From: Blumeriella jaapii
Taxonomy: Eukaryota > Ascomycota > Leotiomycetes > Helotiales > Drepanopezizaceae
Length of the DNA: 64,000 nucleotides
NCBI GenBank assembly: GCA_009599575.1
Contig: VWND01000069.1
Coordinates: 1 to 64,000, forward strand
Reading direction: 5' to 3'
The notes under the pieces are model-generated. The model was not told the origin of the DNA, did not search any database, and saw only the letters and a program-made list of their open reading frames with translations. Positions 48,793 to 60,521 of the stretch are shown here, in pieces (position 1 is the first letter of the stretch; every line of letters begins with the position of its first letter). The translations under genes and the position numbers were made by a program.

Positions 48793-49187
48793 TATATATA
48801 ATTCGCCCTGAGCTTCCTTTCTCTCAGCTTTCTGTCTGTATCTTAAGGGAAATATATGAGGTTCGTCACATCCTGGTCGGGAATCTGAGTGCACAAGATA
48901 TTTATATTGCAAATTACGAAACACGCTTGATCATTAAGGCTCGCTGGGTCTTTTTCCTTCCGAACGACAACCCGGCACCTAATACAGGATTAAAAATGTT
49001 TGCCTATTGCCCTTCCATGCTTGCGCTCGTCCAAAGGAAAAAAAAAGGGGGGGTCTCAAGCAAGAAGCCCACCACGCGCCACGGCACCTACGCAATGCAA
49101 AAACTCCGTGTCCCACCCATCTAGCATGCTTTGCACCAGGGCTGTTTTGAACCAAGGTCATGCATGACCTGTGAGGAGGCGATCCAA
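48793..49187. other. Transition zone, no gene seen
   Basis: The composition changes from AT-rich to normal here. A reading frame at 48786-49124 begins in the LTR scrap and has no recognisable domain. CACATCCTGGTCGGGAATC (48869-48887) could be the leader of a lost LTR element, but this is weak. Confidence 0.4.
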
Positions 49188-52100
49188 TTACGCAAAATAT
49201 GATTTCCAGAGAACGCCTTCCAAGTCTTCCAACTGCTCAGGCGTGAAGTACTGTTACGCGGTAAGTTGGAGTCAGACCAGGGAGTTGGGTGAGCGGGCAA
49301 CGAACCTTTTGATCAGTGACCCAAGTATCTTGTCTGGTTTTCTTGAAGTCTGCGAGAATAGTCTTGACCGTCTTTCCGACGGCACCGGCGTCGTTGGCTG
49401 CTCTTGAAGCAAGCAAAGCCAGGACTTCCGGCATCCAAACGGGCGGCGGGGTCATGTAAGGAAATGCCGTGACTAGAGCACCGAGTCCGAGAACGGCGGC
49501 GTGGCGTCTGATGACTTGTTGGTTGCTATTGAGTGGAGTACTGGTACCCGTGCTGCCCGCTCTTTTCTTGGGCATTGGGTTTTTCCTCAACGCCTCCGTG
49601 AATTTCCTTTGCAGTGAAGAGAGAATGTTGTTGCGCAGAGCCACTGGTGAGCAGCGAATCATTCCGGAAAGAGTCGCCGCGGCGCCAGATCGAACTTCAT
49701 GCTGTGTATCCTCAAGCATGTCGGCGACTGCTTCGAAGAGAGCCTTTTGCTGCTCCGGCTTGATCAGGAAGACCCGCCGGAAGTAGATTGTTTGCATGTT
49801 GATCAGAATCCGAAGACGCTGGTGCCAAGAGATGGACGATCTGCCTATGCGAACTAGTGCCGAGATGAAACTATCTTCCTGGCCCGCGCGGAAAGGGATG
49901 TTGGGTAGGTGGCGATACACAAGGTATGCAAGCCGTTGCAATTCTAGGTCTTCCTTCACATCCATCATATGCAGCATCTCCTCCATGAAAACATCTGGAA
50001 AGAAATCGACTAGCTGTGTGCACTCATATGATTGCAAGGTTGTGTCAAGCCATAGAAGCACCGTCTTGCTGCCTGAAGTGTAGGAAGACGGTGTTTGCTG
50101 ACCAGGGGTGCGCTCACCGCGCCAGGCTACCAGACGCTCGAAGACGTCTTTGATCGTTGTGGTGAAATCCTCGGTAGGGGTGTATGGCTGGATCCCAATG
50201 GAGGATGCTGCCTTGTTACTTGCCAAAAGCGTCTCGATGTCCGGGAATGCCTCATAGTATCGCGTGCGATAGATGGATGCAATGGTGCGGCCAATGGCCT
50301 CTCGTACGGCCTTGTACGGGTGATCGATGTGAGCAAGGAAGTCCTTGAGGATCGGCTTCTCAGCGCGAAAATGCCATCCTGCATCTTGGATCACAAATTC
50401 TAGTAGCTGGATTTTGGAGCTCTCTTTAAATGCTGCGTTCGATGACATGTCGAGCCTGAATGACGTGAGCGAGTCAATGATCTCTCGAGATTGGCGTGGG
50501 TCTCTGCCACCAATTATCATGTGTAGACAGGTCATCCAGTAGGTCACGTTCTCCGGCGTCAGTCCGTCTGCGAACACTTTCAGCAGAATAGGTACACCGT
50601 AGCCCCAGACATCGTTGCGCTGCGTCGGAGGTCTCTCAATGACCACGAGGAGGAGAGCAGCCAGGATCTCCGCGGTGGCTCGATGTTGGTGCTTGTCGCT
50701 TCCATCGCCGTACACTGCCTTGATCTCCTCCTTGATTTCTTCCAAAGTGGCAACAGTCAAGTCACTGAGGGTGTAGTCGAATGTATGCATTAACATCGTA
50801 ACGTTGTGTCCTCTGAACCGATCAGCAGCCGCGTCCCGGGGTTCTTGTTTCATGTAGCCAAAGATTTTCCTATACCATTCGATGGTAATCAGGCCCCCAA
50901 TCTGCTTTCTGACCGAGGTCTCCAACTCATCAAAATCATCGAACACGAGCGGTGGATTTCTTGACGCATTGAAATTCTTGCCCCAGACCAGCCATCCGGG
51001 GTAGTCTCGCTCCACGAAGTACTCAGGCGACGCTGGGCTCTCGAAGCTATCCAGAAACTTCCTGGTCCAATCTGGATCGCTCTTCGGGACAGTGACTACA
51101 ACCTTATTGATGGAATTTTCCCGTTCTCGCACCCAGTTCTCGACACTGTGGCCGTATATAGCACGAGTCTCGATGTGGTTGAAGATGCGAATCAGTGATT
51201 CTCCATAGCCGGCGCGAAGTCCGGGATGTTCGTCGATCGCACCGCTGACGGCCAACTCAACCAAAGCTGGAGGCGCAAGAGTTTGTATTCTGAGGCCCGC
51301 ATTGAGAATAAATAAGGTGCATCGCTGAGCAATCTTCCAGTGCGAGTCCTTAGAGACTTCGACAAGCTTCAATGCCATGGCCTGCTTCTTTTCTTCCACT
51401 CTGCTTCTCCGCTCTAAAATGAAAGCATGTCTAGAATTGATTTTGTCTGAACTGTCATCATGGGACTCCAGGGCGTCCACCAGCTCATGATTGATGATGA
51501 CGGCGTGCTCGAAAGATTTCCCGAACTCCATAAGGCCACCGTAAAGTGCATTGTGGCAGACCTTTTGAATCGATGGCTTATCAACCGCTCCACACTTGAT
51601 GTAAAGATCGACCATCTCGGGAGCAAAACGCCAGTCTTTGGAGAGGGTCCTCGTGAGGCTTCCATAGAGTAAGGTGTACAGGGAGCCTTTGATACGGTCG
51701 TAGTCATTGTTCTCTAAAGCAATCCTGAACGTCTTCAGGAGTCCTGGGATGACGAGAGGACGGCCGCCAAGCAAACTCTTCAGCGCGGATTCCAGGGAAG
51801 CTTGGGCATTGACCCGAACCTCGGCGTACAAGGACACGGATGAGGAAGCCAGGTCAAGTAGCAGCTGCTTATCGAGGTCCGACTTGTGCCTAGCCGACGA
51901 ATTGTGTTTCAATCGATGGAAGTGATAGATGCTTGCTCGCTTGATAAGGAGAGGTCTCGGGTATGGTTTCCGTAGCCCGCTACATTTAAACGCTCGGATG
52001 TCGACATCGTAGAGTTTGGTCACTCGCTCTAGCAAGTGAGCCGATCTCTCATTGCCAACATCTGTGATCCAAGTTCGGTAAGTCTGGTACAAAGCGGTGA

Positions 52101-55100
52101 AGCAGGCCACATCATCTTCCTGAAACTCATACAGGAAGTTGTGGATCTTTGACAACAGAAAGCCTATGTCCTCCCGAAGTTCGTGGATGTGTTCAAATGT
52201 CGGACTGCCCTTTTCCAGCAGATACCCATCCCGATAGTGAAACTGTGGTCGGGTCTCTGCATCTTCTGCTGCTTCGGCGAGAGGGCTTTCATCTTCTTCC
52301 GAGACGTCACCTTCGGCCATGTTCGCATCACCGTCCTGGTCTTTGTCTGTCAGGCCGGAAGCTTTCTTGGGATCAAAGAGCGTGGCAACCCCGGACACCA
52401 TGAGCCGTAACATGGAGAGGTGCCTGGAGACTTCATCCGACCATTCCTTGTTCTTGCCTTTCCTACTGACATCAGGGTTGTCACTGATGAGATTCGTAAG
52501 TCGCTGGATTGCGATCTTGACTTGAGATTCAAAAAGATCAACGGCAAATTTGACCTCATCCTCGGAGGGGAGGTGCCATTTGATTGTAAGGTTGTTGGGG
52601 TCGACAAGTTTGCCCCAGTCGCTCACATCCAGACCACGCTCGAACGACTCAGGCTCATAGAGCGCACTGTCGACGGGATAGATGAGGGTAAGGTTGAGCA
52701 GCAGATGGTGGATGTAATTTGACGCGTGGATAGTCGGGACGCCCCGGCACTTCTCCTGCATGTACAAAGCAATGTCGAACAGGTCCTTTTTGAATGGCAT
52801 CAGTCCATCTCCGACGTGGACAATAATCATGCTGAGCATGCTGATGTGCCAAACCAGGGCGCGATCGCGAGGCAATACCTCGCTACCGCTACTTCGATCA
52901 GATGCCGCATCGTTGTGGTCAATCTCATTCCGAATGCCAACGATGAGCATAGGGATGAAGATCTTCAAGGTCTTCTCCGGATTGGCCTTGCACAGCGCGT
53001 TACAAATGAAAGCCATGGCATCTCTGGCTTGGTGGACCACGTGACCGCCGACGAACGCAGCAATCTTCTCGAGAGCCTGATCGAAGATCTCGGGAGAAAG
53101 AGCTGCGAAGAGCGGGCCAAGGGCGGATGGCAGGGTGTTAACCACGCTCTCTTCCGGTGACCCAGATCGAGCTCTGGATAGCTCGGGGATGTTCTCCAGG
53201 AGAGTAAAAATCTTGCCAAGCAAGGACAAGACGAACTCGCCAAAGCCAGCCGTGGACGAGCGAACGATATTGGCTTCGTCCTCATCGCTCAACTCTGTAC
53301 GGTAGTCGATCTGGATATTGGGCCCCTCGCTCTCCATTCGTTCCATTTCACCTTGGACCCACTGAATGGCCAGCGACGAGTCCCGAATCTCTCCGTGCTC
53401 TGGGGTCAGATCGACAAACGGTATGCTATAAGCAACGGATTGAATGAAATTCAAGGTGTGCATCGTCTTCTGGAGATCGTTGGCATCAATCCCAGGAAGC
53501 GCCAGAGCCAGTAGAGCCGTGATGTGGCATCGCAGACCCTTATTCTTGGACATGACGTTGGCGATCATCTGTAGTCCTAAAAGCGACGACTGTGTTCTGT
53601 GGACTTCAACCAGGCCCTGCAGAGAAGGGTAGAATCTCTGCAAAGCCCCGGGGACTATCAAATGAGGTTCTAGGTACGAAAGGCCTTGTATGGCACCGAA
53701 GAAAAAACTCAAAGCCTTGGTTTTCTTGCAGAAGAGGCCCAGGTAGACAACTTCCTTCAGACAGAGGACGAAACGTTTCTTCAGTGGCTCCGTCAATCGT
53801 CGGTCTTGCGGGGTGGTCATTTCACCGCTCTGCTCTCTATTCCAGCGCATGACGAAGAAATCGACCAGATGATAGACGATCTGTGCGAGCGTATCTGTCC
53901 AAGCGCCTTGATTCGATGGGTGGAAGAAGGTCTCGATAGACTCCAGCAAGCCTTCCAAGTTGGAGAGGATCGAGCCGGGCTGGTCTATGCAGGCAGGTGA
54001 CAAGGACATCACAACCCACCGAGCGATTGAGTAGCCGATAGGCACTTTCTTCTTGTCTCGTTCGAGATAGAGGCCGAGGCCCGATCCAAGATCGACCATA
54101 GTGCTGTAGGGAGACGTCGCCTGTCCCACGGGAATTTCCGTCAATCTCAGCAACGCGGTGAAGAGAAGGTCGGATTGATCCTTCGTAAAGATACCAGACG
54201 CGGAGAACGGCACGTGTTCACTGGTCAAGGTGTCGCGCGCCAGTCGGGACAACATGTCAAAAAACATCACGTCGAAGGTTTTCGATCGGTTCACGAGGGA
54301 CCACAGGTGGAAGCAGGTGGGAAGGTAGTCCTGGGGCTGAAGCTGTCCGACCTCATCCGGTGCGGCCTGCGTGGGCATCAACAGATTCAGAGCGCCAACC
54401 ACGATGAAGGCGCCCGAGATTTCCGAGGTTGTGAAATATGGCAAGAGCTCATCCAGCATGGTGCGGCGATCTCGCGGATCAAAGTACTGCGACGCGAACA
54501 TACACATGTTTGCAATGCTCTTGTGGCTTCGCTTTCGAGCTGGTTGGTTCGAAGGCGTGTCCTGGGGGAGAACCAATGCTTTGATCTCCTTCCAAAGCGG
54601 TCTCCAATCCAGGATCAGATCCTCTCCCGGCTTCAGGTAGTGCTTTTTCCTACCCGTCATTAGCAGTCAGGGACGAGGGTGATCTCCTCGAGTTCCTTAC
54701 TTGATCAGAAATCGAAACATGCTTTCGAATCGGTCGGCCGCGGCCCAGTCCACGCCGGGGGCAAGGGCCAGCATGTAATACATCTTGACCAGCTTTACCC
54801 GCAGTTCTCGCGTGATCTCGAACTTGAGGTTGAGCCATCCCTTGAGCTCCCTGGTCCAATGCATCGCACCGGGTGAGATATCCTCTGCCTTGAGCGCCAC
54901 GTAGAGCTGCTTTAGAATCTCCGTCAAGGCCGCGTTCCGCTCCGTCTCTTCCTCGACCGGGTAGGGCAGCAAGCGAAAGTAGGGATAGGTTCTCGGTCGG
55001 TACCGCTTGTGCATCTCCGAGTCGCCTCCATTGAGACCGAAGCCCAGGCCGGGCGACGTCGCACGCGACGTGCCCTCGATGTAGGATTGGCCATGGATCA

Positions 55101-55152
55101 CGCCCTGCAGCAACTGCGCATGGTGGCGGCCCGTCGTGTCGCCTCGCTCCAT
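49188..55152 (-). CDS. BLM10: Proteasome activator Blm10/PA200 family, three exons, about 1952 aa
   Basis: Blm10/PA200 is a giant HEAT-repeat protein that caps the 20S proteasome and opens its gate. My model has exons 55152-54701, 54649-49306 and 49250-49188. Intron 1 (54650-54700, 51 bp, GTAAGG..GCTAATGAC..TAG) joins IK to KKHYLKP. Intron 2 (49251-49305, 55 bp, GTTCGT..CTGAC..CAG) joins DQK to YFTPEQLEDLEGVLWKSYFA. Exon 1 carries the conserved RYRPRTYPYFRLLPYPVE (residues 50-67); exon 2 carries the solenoid, with an acidic insert at about 915-950. The C-terminus YFA stands where yeast and mammalian proteins end in the HbYX-type YYA that docks into the 20S ring. Total length fits fungal homologues. 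The start is taken at MERGDTT; an in-frame ATG 79 codons upstream is possible. Both exons are missing from the single long open frame. Confidence 0.92.
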
Positions 55153-55486
55153 GCCTGGAGAACGCAAGCTTGGGCGGAGGGGCGAAGGGCGGAGGGCCGT
55201 CGAGATTCGATCGCCCGTCAGCTTCGACGGCTCGCGGGGGGGGAAAGGGGGGTTCTCTGGACACCACAGCGTGTGAGTGAGGCGCGCGAAAGCCCAGGGC
55301 GACACGAGAGAGGGCTGGACAGGAGGAGGTACCTCAAGCAGGATGCAGAGCGGTGCGCTCGAGGAACGAGCTCGAGCTGCGAACGCCAACGAGATGCGAT
55401 GTGGGAGGGTGTCGAGGGATCAAAGCCACGGCAGACAGGCAGCGGCTCGGTTCGGGGCGACTGAAGATCTGGTCGTCGTTCGCATT

Positions 55487-55606
55487 TGGGGGATGGGGAT
55501 TGGGGGATAGAGGATGGGGGATGGGGGATGAGGCTTCGAGATAGTCAACCACAGGCAGCGAGGAGGAAAGGTGAGGTAGGGAGGGAGGGAGGGAGGGAGG
55601 CTGCGT
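55487..55606 (+). repeat. G-rich tract with GGGGGAT and GGGA repeats
   Basis: Repeated TGGGGGAT blocks at 55487-55540 and (GGGA)n at about 55575-55600. Several runs of three or more G within short distance could form G-quadruplexes. The tract lies 330-450 bp upstream of the chosen BLM10 start. Confidence 0.7.
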
Positions 55607-55828
55607 TGCAGTTCGCAGGCGAGTGGCAGCCTTGTGGTGCAGGCGATGCTGACTGATCGACCTGATGTGCCCGCCACAACGCACGACGCGGGCCAAACAC
55701 CGCACTCAGGTGACGAGGCTGTCGGCGTCGCAAAGGGCGAAGCTTCCAGGCAGAGGAAATCAAGAGAGCTGTGGTCTGCTACTGTGTTCACGACGCTGGG
55801 GAGGGGGCGTTCGATTCACTATGATACG

Positions 55829-55880
55829 TATAGGTACAGTACGCTGCTGTAGACATACTGTACAGTCTCTGGGGCACGTG
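55829..55880. promoter_or_regulatory. TACAGTAC palindromes and CACGTGAC site upstream of BLM10
   Basis: AGGTACAGTACG and CATACTGTACAGTC are followed by CACGTGACAT (55875-55884), an E-box as bound by basic helix-loop-helix factors. A similar CACGTGACGT lies upstream of GPI18 (60522). Confidence 0.4.
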
Positions 55881-56316
55881 ACATGCCCCCGGCCACGAGC
55901 GGCCTCTACGGTCCGGTCCGTTCCTGTTGCTGTACCCACCTCCCTGCTCTCCACTCCACGCCTCCTCCTCTCTTCCACCCACGCCATCATACAGAATTTC
56001 CATTTTTCCTCGTCGCCCGGTGTGTGCATGATCACGCTGGGTCTACCCAACATGACGATCGCCTACGGATGTCGCAGCACCCGAACGAGGCAGCGCGGCA
56101 GCGCGGTGACACCCTCATCGGTCGCGGTGACGAGCCAGACGCAGCCGATGCGGCCTTGCGGTAGGGATTGAGACATCGGTCGCATCTGTCGCGCCGTCCG
56201 CGCACCCGACCCCCGATACGCCGCCACCCGCCCAAGCGGTGTTGCCCACGAGACCCCAGGGGATCCCGATCCGGATCCGCGAGCGGATCCACCCAGACCC
56301 AAACATGCGAAGCGGG

Positions 56317-58145
56317 TTACGGGCTCGGTTTGGAGCCCGCGCTGTGGCGGGTGCGGCGAAAGATGTTCGTGAAGGCCTTCCATTTTCCCAGCTTGGGTCG
56401 GGCCGCCAGCGCGGCCGCGGGCATCCGCTCCGCGTCGCCCATGCTGTGTCGGCCCGCCGGTGGGCGCGCCGTGACGCCGTTCGGCACAGACCGGCCCGTC
56501 GTCGGTTGGTAGGAGAGCGGGCGCCCCCCGGGCCGGGGGGCCGTCGCGCCGGCCGGGGGAGGCGTGGTGGGCAGCGCCGTCGGGGGCCAGGAGAATCGCT
56601 TGGGGTCGCTGGCCCCGTCGGTCTGCGCCAGGCCGAGCGGGCCGTCCATCAGCGTCTCGTCCTCGCTGTCGCTCGGCACGGTGCTGATGGCAGCGCCGGC
56701 GCGACGCGCCGCCGCCCGCTGCACGAAGGCAGTCCCCGAGGAAACGACGCGTCGGGGCGTCGTCGACAATTTGTCCGGCGGAGGGTGGTTGCCGCTCGCC
56801 GGAGACCCGAATCCCGGATTGCGCCGAATCTTGCCCCCAATGACCGAGCCCAGACTGCTGTGGCCAGATTCGGGAAAGCTCGCCAACGTGGGACTGGGGC
56901 TCAAACGCGCGGGTTCGACAGACGAGGACTTGCGCCCGGCCGAGCCCGGACCCGGGTGCGAGGTGGGCGACGTCGCGGCATCGTTGTACTTGAAGCACTG
57001 CGACCAGCCTTGCCGCAACGCGACCCAGATGCCCGTCACCTGAATCAGCGTCTTCAGGGATTCCTCCAAGACGACGGTGGTGCGCTCGGGGGGGCGTCGT
57101 CGTCCGTCTCCTCGCCCCACGTTCGCGTCGCAGCGGTCGGCGGGTGGAGACCGGCGGAAGAGGAGGTCGAGGTGTAGCTGTCGGGAATGTCGAGCTTGGT
57201 TTGGGTCATGGTCGCCATGATGGGATGCCTTCGCCTGCTCGGCTCCACGACGCTGAAGGTAAACTTCTGCTCCGCGCTGGCGTGGGCGAGGGCGTCGGGG
57301 CCGTTCAGGCTCTTCGGTCGGTTCCTCGCCTTCACCCACCGCGCGACGACGGTCTTTCCGTCGGCGTCGGTGTGTTGGAATTCATAGGGGCCATTGGGCC
57401 CATTCTGACTGGGGGAACAGAGCCAGAGTGCGCCGTCGCTAAGGACCAGCTCGGCTTTCCCCTGCGCGCCTCCGGAATCCCGGGGCATCTGACAAATGAC
57501 CGCCACCAGCTCCCGATCCGGTCCGTCTCTGTCCGACTCGGCCCGGAGGTGCGGGTTGTCGACCCCGGCCTCGTAATCCTCGCTCCGCACGATCATGATG
57601 TCGTTGCAGCCCAGCTCTCCCTTGCTCCGGAACATGCGGGGAAACCGCTTCCGGAGCCGCGGGGCGACGGTCGTGGATGGCAGCACGTCGAGCGACGGCC
57701 GCGGTCTTCTGGTGGTCGAGATCTGTTGCAGCTGTAGCAGCAGCTTGGGACGGAGCAGCTTGTGCGTGGCCGTGGGGGCAGGGTGCGCCAGCAGAAAGGT
57801 CGCGCGTGCTCGCCGCGCGCGTTTGGCGCGCCGGCCCCCATCCGCGGCCATGCTGCTGCTCCCCTCCGACCGGCCGTCGTCGCTCATGGCGTCTTGCTCG
57901 GCCTCCTGGAACCTCACGACTGCCGCTTTTCTGGGGAGGGGGTTGTGTTCCGACCAGGCCCTCGCGCGCTGGCCCAGAATCGGACGGGGCGAGACGGCGA
58001 GGGTCGACGAGGTGGTGGTGAGCGGCGCCGAAAAGGCTGATCGAGACAGCGGAGACGGTCCCGAGGGACGCGCGAGCCGGGGAGTCGAAGTCGCGCGGCC
58101 ACTGTATTCGTGCGCGTGGACACCCGAGCCCGTGTGCAGCAGCAT
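56317..58145 (-). CDS. Conserved fungal serine/proline-rich protein, frameshifted at a C7 run
   Basis: Function unknown. The first part (58145 to about 57094) encodes an N-terminal low-complexity region, then a conserved block: LLLQLQQISTTRRPRPSLDV, MFRSKGELGC.DIMIVRSEDYEAG, ELVAVICQMP, GGAQGKAELVLSDGALW, FTFSVVEPSRRRHPIMATM. The frame then ends early. One base over, the reading continues ERTTVVLEESLKTLIQVTGI, WVALRQGWSQCFKYNDA and a long Ser/Pro-rich tail ending KLGKWKAFTNIFRRTRHS. From memory this order fits a family of Pezizomycotina hypothetical proteins, so both halves are one gene of about 609 aa if one C is added at the C7 run (plus-strand G7, 57088-57094). Either a sequencing indel or a real loss of function. 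The start at MLLHTGSG (58145) is favoured; an ATG 24 codons upstream is possible. Confidence 0.8.
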
Positions 58146-58215
58146 CTCTGTTGCGGGGGGAAGCGGCAGCCCACGACGAGGCCGGGCCGCGACTCGCACG
58201 GGAAATGGACGTCGC

Positions 58216-58334
58216 ACTCGAACACGAACTCGAACGCGAACTCGAACTCGAACGCGAACTCGAACTCGAACGCGAACTCGAACTCGAAATCGAATTCGAC
58301 CTCAAACTCGAACGCGAACTCGACCTCGAACGCG
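58216..58334. repeat. 12-bp CGAACTCGAACG minisatellite in the 5' region of the serine-rich gene
   Basis: About ten copies of a 12-bp (two 6-bp) unit, CGAACT/CGAACG, directly upstream of the chosen start codon. It stays open in several frames on both strands (Glu-Leu or Phe-Glu repeats), which creates false ORFs. Confidence 0.88.
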
Positions 58335-58345
58335 CAGGATTCACG

Positions 58346-58425
58346 GCCCCTTTCACGCCCCGAGACGAATTCGAGCGTGGGAATGACCCGTTTCACGCCC
58401 CGAGGCGAATTCGAGCGAGGCAGTC
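58346..58425. repeat. Direct duplication of about 34 bp
   Basis: The block TTTCACGCCCCGAGACGAAT and its continuation TCGAGCG occur twice in a row with one or two differences. Confidence 0.8.
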
Positions 58426-58878
58426 GCTCGACGAAACGAGGGCGACAGCGCGCGCGCGCGAGAGACGGCCGGTCCTGCGATGGGATGGAGGGGTGTCGGC
58501 ATAGGCGGGCCCTTTCTCGGGGCTGGACCACGCAATCCGTCGGCCTCGAGAGCACGCCGCGGCGGTGAGGTACCGTCTGGTGTCAACAGCACGGCCCGGT
58601 CGGTATCTGTACGGGAGGTGCGATGTCCGGTGCAGCACGTCCAGCACGGCGGTCCTCGGTGGATACAGCCCGCGCGGGCTCGCCGGGGCACTGCCTTCTT
58701 GGGCGTCGATCCAATGTTAAGTCAATGGCAGAGACAGGCCGGGCGTGGAGGATCGAACGAGAGGGTGGGTGATTCAATCAAATGGACATGTATGTGACAA
58801 ACGAAGGCAGCGTGGCATGCAGAGCGCACTGCCGAGCGGAGGCAAAAGAAAGTGCCGTGTTGGGATGGATGGATGGAA

Positions 58879-58892
58879 GTACTGTACAGTAC
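58879..58892. promoter_or_regulatory. Perfect palindrome GTACTGTACAGTAC
   Basis: 14-bp perfect inverted repeat, about 730 bp upstream of the serine-rich gene start. The same motif or its halves occur at 55.83, 59.6-59.8, 62.45 and 63.10 kb. Role unknown. Confidence 0.5.
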
Positions 58893-59004
58893 CGTTCCGC
58901 ACAGAAAAGTACATAGGGATGGATGGTCCTATGTATGTATCTGAGCCGCAACGAGGCATGTACCGTCGGTCCCTGCCTGGTCCCTACACCTGTCGCATCT
59001 TACG

Positions 59005-59146
59005 TGAGGTGAGGTGAGGTGAGGTGGTGGTGGTGGTGGTGGTGATGTGAGATGAGATGAGATGGGATGAGATGGGATGCGATGGGATGCGATGGGATGC
59101 GATGCGACAAGATGCGACAAGATGCGATGAGATGCGATGCGATGGC
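59005..59146 (+). repeat. GAGGT, GGT and GATGG/GATGC pentanucleotide repeats
   Basis: (GAGGT)4, (GGT)5-6, then about 17 units of GATGA/GATGG/GATGC type. Confidence 0.88.
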
Positions 59147-59269
59147 TGGGAAGATGGGGAAGCGCGCAGAGGTCTGATTAAGCAAAGTTAATTGTGACTC
59201 GCATCGCCTTATTTTGAGGACACGCCGGAACCCGATGCGACCGAAAGTCGAGAGCGAAGATGACGTATC

Positions 59270-59456
59270 GGAAAGGGAGAAGGGAAGAGAGGAGAGGAGG
59301 AGAGGAGAGGAAAGAATGAGGAGGAGAAGGAAGAGGAGGAGGATGAGGAGGAGGGACTGTAGAAGGAAAGAAAAAGGAAAGAAAAAGAAAAGAAAGAGGG
59401 GAGGAGGGGGGAGGGGGGGGGGGGGGGGGGAGGAAGGAAAGGAAAGGACAGGAAAG
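59270..59456 (+). repeat. Purine tract of about 185 bp with an 18-bp G run
   Basis: Almost only A and G on the plus strand (GAGGA, GAAAG units) with only a few pyrimidines. It includes G18 at 59413-59430. Mirror-like purine tracts can adopt triplex (H-DNA) form. Confidence 0.88.
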
Positions 59457-59604
59457 CTTGTTGTTGTTGTTGACGAGAGGAGGAAGCGAGAAGGAGCTGA
59501 AGGAGATCCTTTGCGCCGGACGAGTCGAGCGAGTCGAGTCGGAGTGTTGGTCGGGGCGTTGGTCGGGGTGTTTGTTGGCCGCGACCTCAGGTTGATTGGT
59601 ACTT

Positions 59605-59800
59605 TGCTTACAGTACAGTACATGCCGACGGTACATAGTAAGTACCGTGCTGCATGGTGCGGTGCAGTACTGTAGGAGATACAGTAGTACAGTACTGTAC
59701 TGTAAGTACCATAGAGTAAGTACTGAGCAAGTACTGTACAGTATGTACAGTACTATACAGTACAACTATACAGTACTTCTATACAGTCATATACCTACCG
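59605..59800. promoter_or_regulatory. Cluster of GTACTGTAC/TACAGTAC half-palindromes
   Basis: At least ten TACAGTAC, GTACTGTAC or CAGTACTG motifs occur within about 200 bp, including GTACTGTACAGTA at 59731-59743. It lies about 1 kb upstream of GPI18. It may be a protein-binding array or simply a decayed satellite. Confidence 0.45.
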
Positions 59801-60389
59801 TGCGGTACTTTATGTACATTTTGTACAGCGCCACGGACAAAACAATCATCCGGGTCCGGGTCTGGGCTGCGCGGCTCGTCTGGGGCTTGGATGCCCTTTC
59901 CCTGCATCGGAGTCGGGGCCGGAGCCGGAGCCGGAGCTGGGCAGACGCCGAGAGTCCGGGAATGCGAGAGTCCGAGAGTGCGAGAATGCGAGAATGCGGG
60001 AATGCGAGAAGACGAGAAGACGAGAAGACGCGCGAGACGGCCACAGAAGCGAAAACGAGCACGAGAGCGAAAGCGAAAACGACCGAGACGTGAAAAGTGG
60101 AGCGTGGAGCGTGGAGAGCAGAGAGCAGAGAGCAGAAGGTGGAATGGAAAGTGGAAAGTGGCCGAGGGCGATGCGGCGCAGACAGTAGTATACCGCCGTG
60201 TGTACTGTATGTATAGAATACTGGACTGCACACACAGAGTACAGACTGCTCAGGATGGTAGCGTAGGTACTGCATGTATGTACATGACTCCACGCGACTG
60301 GATACTGCTGATATCAGATCGAGTGCCGGTTCATGGTGGTGGGTGTGCGGTGGGTGGTGTGTGGTATGTGGTGTGCAGTGGGTGGTCGT

Positions 60390-60470
60390 AGCGGAGGCGG
60401 GTGGTGTGGTCGTCGTCGTCGTCGTTGTCGTCGTCGTCATGGTCGTGGTCGTGGTCGTGGTGGGTGAGTT
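60390..60470 (+). repeat. GTC/GTG trinucleotide repeat
   Basis: (GTC)n followed by (GTGGTC)n over about 75 bp. Confidence 0.85.
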
Positions 60471-60521
60471 GTGAGTCCGAAGTCCGCCCCTCCCCCCTTT
60501 TTTGATCCCCGTGACATGACA

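Larger units (their letters stand above)
55153..56316. other. Intergenic region upstream of BLM10, no gene seen
   Basis: About 1.16 kb between the BLM10 start and the stop of the next gene. Several open frames on both strands are GC-driven and have no domain. It holds a G-rich tract, a CACGTGAC site and GTACAGTAC-type palindromes (listed separately). Confidence 0.5.

Noticed and set aside
49469..54663. Many plus-strand and alternative-frame ORFs of 60-160 codons across the BLM10 region
   Set aside because: They lie antisense or out of frame to a conserved long coding sequence with its own intron signals.
57060..57180. An intron to explain the frame change in the serine-rich gene
   Set aside because: No GT..branch..AG combination of at least 45 bp joins the two conserved parts in frame without losing conserved residues; a single missing C explains it better.
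56063..58555. Long overlapping ORFs of 200-340 codons on both strands (for example 56239-57177 plus, 57439-58356 minus)
   Set aside because: High GC content opens all frames here; only the 58145-56317 reading, with one frameshift, shows conserved family text.
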